Shown here: positions 23,826-35,467 of the stretch, piece by piece | Position numbering within the stretch: position 1 is the first letter of the stretch | Layout of the letters: each line of letters opens with the position of its first letter | Assembly (NCBI GenBank): GCA_949126835.1 | Contig: OX421507.1 | Coordinates: 12,652,852-12,716,851, forward strand | Length of the DNA: 64,000 nt | Source: Anisus vortex | Lineage: Eukaryota > Mollusca > Gastropoda > Planorbidae | Direction of reading: 5' to 3' | Translations under genes and position numbers: made by a program | Notes under the pieces: generated by a model | Seen by the model: only the letters and a program-made list of their open reading frames with translations | Told to the model about the DNA's origin: nothing | Databases searched by the model: none

Positions 23826-26516
23826 CTAACTATCAGTGAATTTGTCATTCCATTCATCCTGTACTCCAGGCATGAATTTTACAAATAAGAGTAACAATGT
23901 TAACAACATCAAGCTTATTCCAATTGTTTTCAGAAGGTAAGGCTTTATCATTTTCAAATGATATAATATTTTTGCCTTTCTTTCATCACACAACAATGGC
24001 CTCTGCATGTGAGCAGTGTACAATTTTTTCCTAACAAACACAGTTATGTCAGACAAAAATTTTATGTACTTATCTAGGTACTTGATCAGCCCAAGGAGAT
24101 CCAATTCGGTCTGCCATGCTTCTTGAAGTAGTTTGAGTGGTCCTCGGTCAGTGGGTCCAAAGATTGGTCCATAGGCTCCTCGACTTTCCGGATAGGATTC
24201 AGTTGACATCTCCTGCTCCAAGCATAAGTTCTTTAGGACTGGATTGAAGAGTTCCGGGGCGAAGTTGGTCCTTCGATCTGTCGGTATGGATTGTGGTAAC
24301 CCATAGCTTTTGATAGTTTCGGTCCAGCTCTCCGCACTCGTTTCTTCAGTGATGCTCCTCAAATCTTCATCTGTACCGGCAACTGCAGGTTTGCATTGTT
24401 GTTTGTTCATGCTGTGGTCTATCTGTTCATAGACATCAGTAGTAGGAGTTTCTTCCTTGTCGACAGCCTTCTCGTGTAGCTGTAATAACTCTGGTTCTAC
24501 TTTCTGTTCAGCAGTCAATTCATTTTGTGATGACTTCTTTGATTGTTCATTTCCTTTCGGACAATCTTCAATCATGGAGAAAATAGTAGTATCAAGTTCC
24601 ACTTCTTCTTCCTCTTTTTTCTCTCGTGGGAGAATTTCTTCTTTCTTTTTCTTTTCTTGTGAGATAGTTTCTTCTTTCTTTTTCTGTGGTGTCATACCAT
24701 TTATGACATCACCTACAGGATAAAGTTCTTTTTCTTTTCCTGTCTCCACAATAGGACTAGGGTCTGGATTTTCCTTCACAATCAGTTTAGGTCTCACCCT
24801 CCCTTTCGCCAAATCATTTGCTAGGATAACAGATACGCCCTCAACAGGAAGTTTTGATATTACTCCAACTGTCACATATCCTGTTACCAAGTCAGATGAG
24901 AGGTATATTCTATGTAGAGGTATTTCTTCTTTCCATTCAAAACCTCTCAATAGGACGGTCTGTCCTGTCAATGTATTATCATTCAATGGTAATACATCTT
25001 TAAGCAGCAGTGTTAATGATGCTCCTGTGTCTCGTAATATGTTTACGGACTTCAGTGGTCCTTCCTTTTGTAAGGCCACACAACCTTCACTAATGAACGG
25101 TTGAAAACTGCACAGGGTCTCTGTGTCAATTTTATTCTTCCCTTGACCATGACTTTCGGGTGGTGTTTCATCTTTCGATGACTTCAGACTCTTGTTCGAG
25201 TCAAAAATACTTTGGTCTACTTTCTCGTCTCTGTGGACTTGGACAATTAATCCAATAGTAGCCATTCTGTATTTATAATCAGGATATTTATCCTCATTAT
25301 CTTCAGTTGTAGATTTCTCTACCTTCTGACTTTTGCTCTCAGGCAAATCCACCCTCAGTGTTTCTGGTTTAGAAGAATCTTTCTTCGAATTCAGTTCGTT
25401 TGTATCTTCGCTTTCTTGTACATTTTGTATTGGTGCATGTCTGACGCACATTACCACTTTATTAGGTCCTTTTTCTTTCCTTATACTCCAACAGTCTTCA
25501 ATGCTATGTCCTGTTCTTTTACAAAAAGTACATTGGACGTTTTTGTTGACAGGTTTCTTATTAACATCATTTTGTTTCACAAAATGCTCTTCTTCACGAT
25601 GTTGTTGTTGTGTGTTTTCTGCTTGCCGTTGTGCCCTATTAAAATTCTTTTCACCAGCTGTCCTATGACACAGTGTATACTGTTCCGCTAAATCAGCAGC
25701 CTTATGTGGGTCAGTGATGTCACGCTCGGATAAATACATTCTTATATCCGGCCTCACTTTGTTAATAAAATCCTCTAACAGAATGATATCTTTCATTTCT
25801 TTTAATGTGGAGATATTTCTGGATTTTATCCACTGATCCATTAACTTTTCTTCTGCTCTAAGGAAGTCTAAGTGTGTTTGGTAAGGGGACATTGTGTACT
25901 GACGGAACCTTTTCCGATAACTTTCAGGTATTTGGTTGTACGCTTTAAGTACAGTGTCTTTAATGACTTCATAATCATTTAAATGCTCCTCTTTTAACAA
26001 TAGAACACAATCTCTTGCCCTTCCCTGAGTAAAAGCTGTTCTGACTAATATTCCCCATTTATCTTCTGGGAACTTAAAATCTCTGCAAGAAATTTCAAAG
26101 GTCTGGAAGAAATTAGCTATTTCACTTTCTTTATCAATGTAGGTAGGGACTAGCTTTTTCCATCTGGCCATCTCTACATCACTATGAGATTCTTTTTTAG
26201 TAGCTCCTATCTTTGCTAGTTCTATTCTTTCCTGACTTTCTCTTTGACTTTTCTTATCTTCCATCTCCATCCGTTTCATTTCTAGTTGAAATCGCAACTG
26301 TTCGGACATCTGACCTTCAACTTGATATCCCTCCGCGCTTGATTCTACTTTCAACTTGCCACTCGCAATCAGCACATCTTTTATCTGCTGTGTCAACACA
26401 GTCCTCGATGGTGTAGTCTCAGTAACTTCTATCTTCAAGATCTCAGCGATCTCTTTTAACTTCTTTATTGATAAAGTTTTCAAAACTTCTTCTTCTGGAT
26501 TTTCAATAAATTCCAT
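23826..26516 (-). CDS. Gag-protease polyprotein fused to an integrase remnant and a membrane tail (896 aa)
   Basis: A single uninterrupted frame. Residues about 1-60 form a SAP-like helical segment and 60-110 are charged. Residues about 120-285 resemble a Ty3/gypsy capsid of SCAN-like type. A CCHC zinc knuckle (C-x2-C-x4-H-x4-C) lies at 329-343. A retroviral-type aspartic protease covers about 470-575, with active site DTGAS at 496-500 and a VSVILANDLA segment near 561-570 where family members have ILGxD. A Lys/Glu-rich linker follows (about 600-690). Residues about 731-850 match pieces of gypsy integrase: PTDRRTNF carries the second catalytic Asp (D747) and RGPLKLLQEAW the post-core motif, while the first Asp and the Glu region are gone. 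Hydrophobic residues about 864-882 predict a membrane helix. RT and RNase H are absent. Start codon is the first ATG, about 150 bases after the primer site. Gag is expected to form particles that package element RNA. Confidence 0.88.
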   Translation of the reverse strand: MEFIENPEEEVLKTLSIKKLKEIAEILKIEVTETTPSRTVLTQQIKDVLIASGKLKVESSAEGYQVEGQMSEQLRFQLEMKRMEMEDKKSQRESQERIELAKIGATKKESHSDVEMARWKKLVPTYIDKESEIANFFQTFEISCRDFKFPEDKWGILVRTAFTQGRARDCVLLLKEEHLNDYEVIKDTVLKAYNQIPESYRKRFRQYTMSPYQTHLDFLRAEEKLMDQWIKSRNISTLKEMKDIILLEDFINKVRPDIRMYLSERDITDPHKAADLAEQYTLCHRTAGEKNFNRAQRQAENTQQQHREEEHFVKQNDVNKKPVNKNVQCTFCKRTGHSIEDCWSIRKEKGPNKVVMCVRHAPIQNVQESEDTNELNSKKDSSKPETLRVDLPESKSQKVEKSTTEDNEDKYPDYKYRMATIGLIVQVHRDEKVDQSIFDSNKSLKSSKDETPPESHGQGKNKIDTETLCSFQPFISEGCVALQKEGPLKSVNILRDTGASLTLLLKDVLPLNDNTLTGQTVLLRGFEWKEEIPLHRIYLSSDLVTGYVTVGVISKLPVEGVSVILANDLAKGRVRPKLIVKENPDPSPIVETGKEKELYPVGDVINGMTPQKKKEETISQEKKKKEEILPREKKEEEEVELDTTIFSMIEDCPKGNEQSKKSSQNELTAEQKVEPELLQLHEKAVDKEETPTTDVYEQIDHSMNKQQCKPAVAGTDEDLRSITEETSAESWTETIKSYGLPQSIPTDRRTNFAPELFNPVLKNLCLEQEMSTESYPESRGAYGPIFGPTDRGPLKLLQEAWQTELDLLGLIKYLDKYIKFLSDITVFVRKKLYTAHMQRPLLCDERKAKILYHLKMIKPYLLKTIGISLMLLTLLLLFVKFMPGVQDEWNDKFTDS

Positions 26517-26667
26517 TCTTTAGTTAAGAGATTTTTAAAATAGTAAATTTTTCCAACTTACGTTTTTCCAATCGGAAGAATGAATTCAGCGTTATTAGGC
26601 TTGCTCAGTAGGTCACGGCTTTACACACAACACAACACAACTTGAATATATGCTTCACTATACAACT

Positions 26668-26685
26668 ATCCCGGACGAGCCCCCA
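26668..26685 (-). promoter_or_regulatory. Primer binding site for tRNA-Pro
   Basis: On the minus strand TGGGGGCTCGTCCGGGAT lies three bases after the 5' LTR. This is an 18-base complement of the 3' end of tRNA-Pro including CCA, the same primer used by several well-studied retroviruses. It sets the element's orientation and marks where reverse transcription starts. Confidence 0.92.
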
Positions 26686-26688
26686 AAT

Positions 26689-27313
26689 TGTTATGGCCCT
26701 TTAGATATGATGACTATTATTACGACTCGTTAAATCGGATTCAATGTATATAGTTGTATCTTTATTAGAAGTCTCTAGATTCTGCTAATCTGTAGCCCAA
26801 GCTAGGGGTTCCTTGACTGACAGGTCTATGCAGCAATGTAGTTATATTCGTGATAATTATCTTCAACACCTTTCTCAACAACGATAGATCAAACAACTCC
26901 AGTTGTTGAATAAACAATTTTATTTAAATTGTAGACTCAATATAAACGATCAATAAACTTCATCAACTGATGGCAACATAAGTTTCAATAAAATGGCATA
27001 TAATATACAAATGAATATAGCGACTTCAATCTACAAACTTTCAAACTGAACTAACTTTAAGGAGGTCGGGACTTTACAAAGAAAACTATTATCGAAGATT
27101 CTACAGGGTCTTAATACGCATTTTAACCTCTTTCTCTATATAATACTGCGATTCAGAGTTATTCTCCAATTTCCACGGGGTTGGACGAATTATTTTATTT
27201 AAACTGCCCTCAGGGCATAAAGGTCAAACCTTGGTCGCCTTGGACTCTGATACGCACTTGTTAAGAGGTCAATGCCTTACTACGTCATTCATTTATGACC
27301 GATATTCGTAACA
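26689..27313 (-). repeat. 5' LTR, 625 bp
   Basis: Intact copy, TGTTACG to CCATAACA on the minus strand. It carries a TATA-like box and an AATAAA hexamer (26761-26766), placed so that R and U5 follow in the usual order. Confidence 0.93.
27136..27146 (-). promoter_or_regulatory. Candidate TATA box of the 5' LTR
   Basis: TATTATATAG on the minus strand, about 175 bp into the LTR and about 370 bp before its AATAAA. Spacing is reasonable for a U3 promoter; other AT-rich sites in the LTR could serve instead. Confidence 0.4.
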
Positions 27314-27664
27314 ATATTATTGACTATAATGTTGCAATAGATGACATCTCTTCTTCATTCTAATCCCCCCCCCTCCCATTTTCTTGTAATTTTGAGCATA
27401 AGTCTATGTACAAAGAGACTTGAAAAGTAACTCTAAATATAGTACTTTACTTGCTGTATCTTATGGTAGAGAATAGACTATAGCGAACTCTTTTTTTACT
27501 TGGCCATTTACTACTGTGCACTTCACAGAAACCGATCATTGATAAAGTTATGAAGTGTCATTTGCTTTGGGGTCCCTAGAGGATTTGCAACTCGTGTAAC
27601 GGCATATGTTACTGTTGTCCCTGTGAACATAAATTTATTGCTTTTTATTTCATACTCCTATCTA

Positions 27665-27916
<252 letters not shown>

Positions 27917-28103
27917 ACATAATCCTTATATCGCTTGCTACACCATGGCTAAACTGTAATGAAATTACATATGATCAAAATAATCAATTTGGTGAAATAT
28001 GAGAACAATGGTGTTATAGAAAGTTGCGCCACTGTATCCATTAGGCTACTATGACTCATATCAATATGCTCCAAAACCTTACTCATGAAAATATACAAAA
28101 ATA

Positions 28104-28321
28104 TATCAATTTAATCTATATGGCCTTTGAAGCAGTGTTCACAAGTTTCCGTGGACAAGACATACTAGGGAATTGTGTGTTCCTCACAGCGCACAGCCCC
28201 CAAAAATGTCAGGTACTCATCAGGGCTGGGTAGATTCGGGAGCACCATCCAGACCCACTAACAAATCACAGGCTACACCCGGATTCGAACCCGGAACCTT
28301 CGGTTGCGCCACCATGCCCCA
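28104..28321 (-). mobile_element. tRNA-derived SINE, family A, copy 1
   Basis: On the minus strand it starts GGGGCATGGTGGCGCAACCG and has a B box GGTTCGAATCC that matches the RNA polymerase III consensus exactly. The body (CTACCCAGCCCTGATGAGTA, a TTGGGGGCT block, GTCCACGGAAACTTGTGAAC) aligns with 56459-56710 and with the reverse of 61559-61767. No cloverleaf downstream of the B box and three copies point to a SINE, not a tRNA gene. Confidence 0.8.
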
Positions 28322-30219
28322 AACTTATAATAAAGAAATAACAATAATGATGAATATTTTCGATAGGAGTAATTTCTCATCAGCGTTTGATGAAGGCTCG
28401 TACATTAAAGCCTTTTTATACTACAATACAAAATAGTATAGAATGAAGATAGAAAAATAGTTTTTTTTTAAATTTTAAATTTAATTGGTACATGTTTTTA
28501 AACATGTCAAAATCATATTTTTTTGTAAAGATTTCGATACGACTAATTAAAACAATTATTTTTTTCACAGTCCCGATTTTCTTTTTCAAATAACTTTCTG
28601 TGCTATTAAATTCAAGACTAGCTCTAGACTCTAGATCTAAAGTAATTTTTTTTTCAGCACTGATTAGGGTATTGCTGACATTCGAATTTCAGGTAAATTC
28701 GTCTCGTAAGACTCTATTTACTTTTTCCTCCCCCGCGCTGTCGTTTTTTCTCTCATGAGTTGATAATCGTTATTTAATTTGATAATCGTAATTTAATTTT
28801 TTTTTTCCTTGATTGAATCTACATAATATGATGTTCAGTGATAGAGTACTTCAGTTTCTTCTTGAAACAAACTATCTGTATGTTTGTTTTATTTAAAATG
28901 ATATTTAACCCACACGGCCGCCAATATCAATATCTGTATTGTTTTTCTCACCAATGTTACCGCTTTACGTGAGATATCATTACTCACATAACTACATTGA
29001 TCTGTTTCGCGGATAACCCGCCCAACACAAGAACAGTCTCATTGCCAGTTTGTATATACCTAAACATTGCTCACATAACTGTCAAAATAATAGGTAAATA
29101 CTGCACACAAGCACGGCTCACATTACAAAACCGATACCTTCACGATAGTTTATACATCTATCACCAGTGCCAGAATTTTTATTAGTCATAGGATGGAGAG
29201 CCAAAATATCTATGGCCCTGTAGTTAGATATTGAAATATGCCTTTGAAATACACAGACACCGGTATAAGTATATTATATTAAAAATACACAGTGTCGATT
29301 TAAATACAATTTTTTCTTTTTGTACAGTCAGATTCTATATTATATTACGCTAAGGCTTTTTTTTTTTAGAAAGCTGCTGTTTTATTACATTTAAAATCTT
29401 TTATTGTATAATTTGTAAAAAAAAATGTTTCAATTGAAATGCTAAGAATAACTTTAAAAAAAAAATAACAGGAAAGTCTTTTTAAATTAGATTGAACATT
29501 TTAAAAGAGCTTATAGTCTAGATGTATGTACTTTTGACAATTTGAAAGAGTTATCGTTCTTGCTGGTTACATTTTGTGTGCACTCTTAACGGTTTCTCTT
29601 CCACCCGGCTATCTTTAGCTGAAAGTAACTCTCACTGGAAGCAGGTACGATCATTAACGAGCAAACATAAACCATTATACCAGACGCCTTGACCTTTATG
29701 CTCGCTGGCCTTTTTCTAGGAGTTGAACTCTCAATGCTGTGGTATGAGATTAGCGTCGTTTTTATAGTCCGTGTGTATATGTGTTTTTTTTTAAATTTTA
29801 TTTCTATCTAATGTTGAACTTCAATGTCTCTGGACTTGAGAAATAAATGTAAGTTGACTGCTACCTAAACGATGATGGATTACACAGCAAACCATTATAA
29901 CAAAAATATAACAACTTCCACAATGAACATCCTGGCTATGTATTTATGCTGTGTTTTTCTTCTTTTCATTTTGATATGGTTTAGTATTTCTCTTTCACTA
30001 TATACCAAACAGTTATGAGACATTTCTCGCCAGCTATATTATCTATCTCTGAGTTGAAATGACATACATTATAATCTGTAGAATGTAGTCTATTTGTAAA
30101 CACTTATCCCGCCTGTATAAGAAGCAAAAATGTATGCTAAATGTGAGAGTCACACCATTTGTTCAACTATAAACTATTTTGCTTCTATGATAATGTTTTG
30201 TAGAGAGATACATACAAAT
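28322..30219. other. Non-coding AT-rich DNA
   Basis: No supportable gene or further repeat seen. Confidence 0.6.
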
Positions 30220-30412
30220 AATGTATGTTTGTGTGAAAAATAATGTATGTTTGTGTGTGTACATGTCTGTCTGTATTTCTGTATAATGTGTGTCTGTGTG
30301 CACCTGTATGTATCTGTCTTGTCTCTAATTGCGTCTGTGTGCGTCGGTGTTAGCCTATATGTCTGTATGTGCCTGTGACTCAGTGTGTGTGTCTGTGTCT
30401 GTGTGAGCCTTT
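30220..30412 (+). repeat. Imperfect TG/TCTG-rich microsatellite
   Basis: Long run of TGTG, TCTG and TATG steps with interruptions. It is a diverged simple repeat. Confidence 0.75.
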
Positions 30413-30656
30413 TAATTGCATCATGTCTGTAAAGGAAGCAAAACTAAAATATCAGTTGGTAAAGTTAAATGGTAAAAGTTAAAATTTTAAATATTATCAA
30501 AGCTACTTGACTTTTTATTCCTTTCCCTCCCCCTACCCCCATTTTTTTTTTACACTTCCTCCGTCTGAATTCCCCCCCCCCCCCTCCCTAAACAGGTGCT
30601 AGCTGGGAAGCTTAAAAAGAAATTAACTCATTGTCTTAATCATCTTGTTTGGGGGT

Positions 30657-30725
30657 TGTGGTTTGTGTTCCTCTATCGCAGCATGGACTCAAGTGGTATT
30701 TAGAAACGACCTCCTGATTGGATTG
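30657..30725 (+). repeat. Dispersed repeat R3, copy 1
   Basis: About 68 bp sharing GTGGTTTGTGTT, CTCAAGTGGTATTTAGAAA and TGATTGGATT with 35402-35467 in the same orientation. About 85-90% alike by eye. Family unknown. Confidence 0.65.
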
Positions 30726-33700
30726 CGTGCCTGCCTTTTTTTCCGTCCTCCCTCCCTCCACCTTTTTTCTTTTACTCCTACAGTTTTCCTCTTTGTTTGG
30801 CTTCTTCAGTTGTTTTCTGCCTCATTTCGTGGTATAAGCGTGGACCGTAAAAAACCGTTAAAAAGGAAATAAACTCTTTCCCCCCAATGTAAAGGACGTT
30901 GTAGTGTGTCACATTTGTACCATTCGTCAACCGCTAAAGTCAAGCTAATCGGAATAGGAAGCTTTTTGGCTTTGGATTATCATTTGTTCACTTTCCCCCC
31001 CACTGTAAGTACAAGTACACAATGTCATTAAAATCTACAACTATAATGCGGTCAGTCTCTATTAAATTGTAATGCTTAACAGTCAAGAACACACCTTTCT
31101 TTTTTTCATGAATAGAATAATTTGTACATGTTAATGTTATTTTTATTTTATATCCGACAGTCTTTGGTTTATTATTAATAATATCCAATGAACTGATGAT
31201 ACTTCAGCTTTTTGGCTATGAGCTAATGTTGTTAATATTCTCTACGATCATCTGGGATTAAGTCAGTTCATTACGTTGTCGTCTGTTTCTAAAAAAAAAA
31301 AAGGAGTAGGGCAATTTAATTATTGTGTGATCTAAATCTAATTAAAGACTTTTTTAAAAGCTTATCAGGCATAATAGCTTTTTGCTTAATCTAGGGCTGT
31401 CTTCTCTCTATGGCCATGTTCTGATTGATTGTGCTTAGTATATAGTACGCTACACTGTGTTCACTTCTGACCCACTCCTGGTTATCCACAAACGTCCCAT
31501 TAGAAGTTGTGGAAAAAATGTTTCTTGACCTTTGTAAACTAAATTTAAAAAAAAAAGGGGGGGGGGGGGGTGGCATAGGAAGTAGTAGCATTACATTTTA
31601 TAAGTACAGACTTCCTGATGGATCTTTATGTTTGTAGACTTTTTAGTGTAGAAAGGAACGTGTTTAGCCAATTAAGCTTACAAAGTTTTTAGAGGAAGTT
31701 TACACCGCGTTGTATGCCTTAAAGACCATAATACATTTGCAACCGCCCATGTTTATGTGTTATAATTGTTATAATTTAGTCACGTTCGTTAGTCCGCTTT
31801 GCTGGCAGGTGTTCCTACTATAGGGATAATTTCCTATTGCCCCCCCCCTGCGCACGTGGTTGTCTATTTTGGTCTTGACCGTTTAAAACGAATGGTAGTA
31901 GGGAAAGGGGGGGGGGGGGGGCGACAAGGTAGAGTTGGTGGAGGGTGGTAGCTCGAACCACCGAAATGATTGTTTGTGCTTTAAAAAAAATTCTATTCCG
32001 ACACTCTATTTTTGTGTGTACGTTGATTCAATAATTGTGTCATTTGATGTCAATTCCTTACTCTTTTTGCTGATTCTGCACACAGACACACACACACTCA
32101 TGCACACACGCCATCCGGCACATGCGTTTACTTACCACGACATTAATTGGTCACAAAAGAACAAAATGTGGAGTAAATGTAATTAAACCCCGAGTTTCCA
32201 CAAGACAGAATACACATGTTCTTTTATAACTGTCACATTTGTGATGTCAGTCATCCGTCCTTTTCACCTGTTTGTAATCTACACTTTCCCCTGAACGGAG
32301 TAACGAGGGTCTCCACTGCGTGTCTCCCTTCATATCAAATCTCTATGTTCACGTCCATATGATGGCGATGGGGCGAATGTACTAATGAAACGGTCTTAAC
32401 TTCACTTGGAACCTTGTCTAGGTGTTCTTGGAAGAAGGTAAAGTCTTTGAATTTGAATGTTGTTGTTGTTCGTTGTTATCGTAGACTTGGTTAGACTTGT
32501 CACCCAGACTGCAGAGTTGCTTCAGGGGCTATTCAATATAATTTTAAGGTTGCATTGACATTATTAATACAATGAATGAAACAGCTACCACTAACTCTAT
32601 GAACAAAAGGGAAGGGTGTACATAGTACTATAACGCTATGCGGGCAGTGTTGTCCCAGTTTTTTAAGGAATGAAGCAAATAAGAATAAGGGCCTAAAGCA
32701 AAGAAGTAAGAAACTTGTCATCTCATCTGCTTGTGTTGTAAATATTTTCTGTTAGCTGGTTTATTTGTTATTTGTAAATGGTGTTAAATATAGTGCAATT
32801 AGTAAACTTAAGAAAAATTGGATTTAACAAAATGCACCTGATCCAGCAGCTTTAGTAGATCATCTACCTTTCCGTAATAATACATCGTGCTTTATTTGAT
32901 GGGAACACGTGTGTTCTTCTTTCTCGTGTCCATCTCGTGTCCATAGTTACAGAATTCAGCCACCCATACATGCCTTTGAGGTACCATTGACTATTACGTT
33001 GGAAAGTATAGTCAAATTAATAGTGATAGTAACCGAGAGAAGCTTTGTGTGTTGTGATGAATGTGGATATCTCTAGGCTTTCCCCGCCCACCTTCTTTCT
33101 CTCTCTCTCTCTCATCTTCTCTCCTAGCGTTATTGAAACCTTTCAGCGTAATGAAAAAACAGTTCTCCCTTATGACCCAAGTTTTTAATTAAATAGATGC
33201 AGGTGTAGCCTTTTTTTTAATTAAAAAAAATTATTTCTTTATCATTAGTCTGACCAATTAATCTTACACTAAGACACACACATACACACCACGTGAATTT
33301 ATGGTGCTCCATTTCAAAACCAACTACATGCAGTGTCTGAATGTTTTTTGATGGTGTTAATTATACACAGAAGTTGTGTTTTCATCTATTGTGGACAGTT
33401 AATGAAATATTACAATCAACCTTTACAAAAAAAATTTTTTTTACTCACTTTCTGTTTGTTTTTTTGTTTGATAAAGCAGACAATGTGGGAAAGAGAAGGC
33501 TGGCATCTTCTTACCTATTCAATGTAAATCATTGATTCTTGTAGGGGGCTCTATACCAATGTGAGACATGTCTACCGTTCCGCTATTGGCGTATTTGTTC
33601 TGCTTTTTTTTATATTAAAAAACATTTGTTCCGCCGTTCCGCTTTTTACTAGTTTTGTTACGCCAAATCGGAAAGTTTGGGTTTTTCAAGTGTTGATATA

Positions 33701-35401
33701 TATTCCGTGTCTAGGTTGATAAAACAAAGGCACAAATAAGGTCACAATGCTATAATTATCATTACTTGGGTTTACTGGGTTTATTAAAATAGATATTATG
33801 GGCTTTTCTGACGTTTTTTGCGGTATTACGCGTGTTTAATGTTCTCTGTAGTGTAGGCCTACACTAGATCTAGATGCTTTGCGAATTGTCTGTAAAACGT
33901 AGGCCTGCCTACATTTTAAATAGCTAATGTTGTTTTTTTTGTTATAAAAGATTGTTAGATAAAGAGTGTTCCGCTTTTTTGTTGAAAAATCCTCTTTTTC
34001 ATCAAGATTGTTCCTTTTTTTAGTCCTCAGGGGTAGGAATGTCTGCAATGTTAATAGAGCTTGCCTCTGCTTCTCTCATAAGTCCGTCACCCAGAGACAT
34101 AAAGGACATTATGTTTCAATTAAATAGTTTCGCAAAAAAAAACAAAAAACAACGTAATTAGTACAATTTTATTACAAGAGCTGCCATTAAGTGCGTATTG
34201 GTAAACTGATCAAGAAACAGTTTTTTTTTTTTTTAAATAACATATAAATTCACTGTAGGCTAAAAGGCAGCTTGCTTTTGGGGCAACTTTGACAAATAAA
34301 CTTTACAGCTCATAAAGAAGTCTTTAAGAAAACGGATCATTCTTTTCCTGGTCAAATGATCACCTGTTTATGAATTATATTCTTAAGATGTAAATACTAT
34401 GTTTAATACTATAGCCTACAAAACTAAAAAAATATTATAAAAGCCGAATATTTTAAAGGTTTTTCGCTTTGCCTGCCGGACGTCTGGCAACCCTAGTCAC
34501 TACCGCTGTATACAATTATTTAGTACTAGGAGTTATGCCCGTCAAAATGACGGAGAAACAAATGATTACAATGTGTTTTGCTAAAAGAGAAAGAAAAAAT
34601 AACAAACAATATTACAAAGAAAAAAAAATGTAGGGAGAATGCTTCTTTCGGTATTTAATGAAACTTTTTTTTAAGCCAGTGTGATACAATTAAAACTAAA
34701 CTGATAGGCAAATATCGGAAGTGAAGAGTAGGTTTATCATGATAACAAATTCTAAATAACTTTCATACGCGATCTTGTTATTCTAAATCATTGGGTTCAC
34801 AAATGCTCCACGCACATTTAATTAGTAGGCCAAGGTTATGAACACAACCATGGGGATTTCAGATTTACGAAATCATGAATATTTCTGGGATGATAACGAT
34901 TTGATCAATGACTCTATTCAGTCTATGTTGGTTTGAATTTTGAGACTTACAAGTAACTCGGTGGCCAGTAAAAGTTGTTAAACCTATATGTGATATGAAT
35001 TAGAATTCGTTGTATAAACTAAGGTAAATTTAGACACATCACTATCGACTAGTATCGACACGGTACAGACAAACATGTCATTTTTTGAGTGCCACAAGAT
35101 AACATTGTTATTGGGGGCTTGTAGTCAGGGCGTGGCACAATTTTACTACCCCCTCCCCCACCTCACACACACACAAATGAAACAACTAAACAAACAAAAA
35201 AATGTGTTTCTGTACTCCGATTGAGTCATAGCGATAGAGTAAATCCACTTCACTTTTGTTATAAATAGTAGCACTCGTAAACTCTAACCTTTCAAAGTCT
35301 TGCTATGGCTTCGAAGCCATGTGTGACATTTGATAAAGACTTTTTTAAAGAATCTTCTTTTTGCTCAATACATGGAGTAATAAATTCGTGAGTATTCGTG
35401 C
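30726..35401. other. Non-coding DNA rich in homopolymers
   Basis: No gene is supported. It includes an A10 run followed by G14 at 31547-31570, a run of about 15 G near 31907-31921, CT-rich runs near 33098-33113 and a GTAGGCCTAC palindrome near 33853. Confidence 0.6.
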
Positions 35402-35467
35402 GTGGTTTGTGTTTCCCTATCGTAACATTGGCTCAAGTGGTATTTAGAAATGACCTCTGATTGGATT
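35402..35467 (+). repeat. Dispersed repeat R3, copy 2
   Basis: Second copy of the 30657-30725 repeat, same orientation, with scattered substitutions. Confidence 0.65.

Larger units (their letters stand above)
20180..27313 (-). mobile_element. Ty3/gypsy-type LTR retrotransposon, deleted and non-autonomous
   Basis: Two 625-bp LTRs starting TGTTA and ending TAACA bound the element. The left one carries a nested MITE. A 4-bp ATAT flank on both sides (20176-20179 and 27314-27317) fits a target duplication, though it lies in AT-rich sequence. On the minus strand the order is 5' LTR (26689-27313), a perfect tRNA-Pro primer site, an 896-codon ORF, about 2.25 kb of AT-rich non-coding sequence, a purine tract, then the 3' LTR (20180-21577). 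The two LTRs differ at one base outside the MITE site (G at about 21184 versus T at about 26920), so the insertion is young. Reverse transcriptase and RNase H are missing, so it must use another element's enzymes. Confidence 0.92.

Noticed and set aside
24457..25691. Plus-strand frames of 88-111 codons
   Set aside because: Antisense shadows of the Gag-protease ORF.
28260..28321. Functional tRNA gene
   Set aside because: The B box is perfect, but the acceptor stem does not close and the sequence continues into a SINE body found in two other copies.
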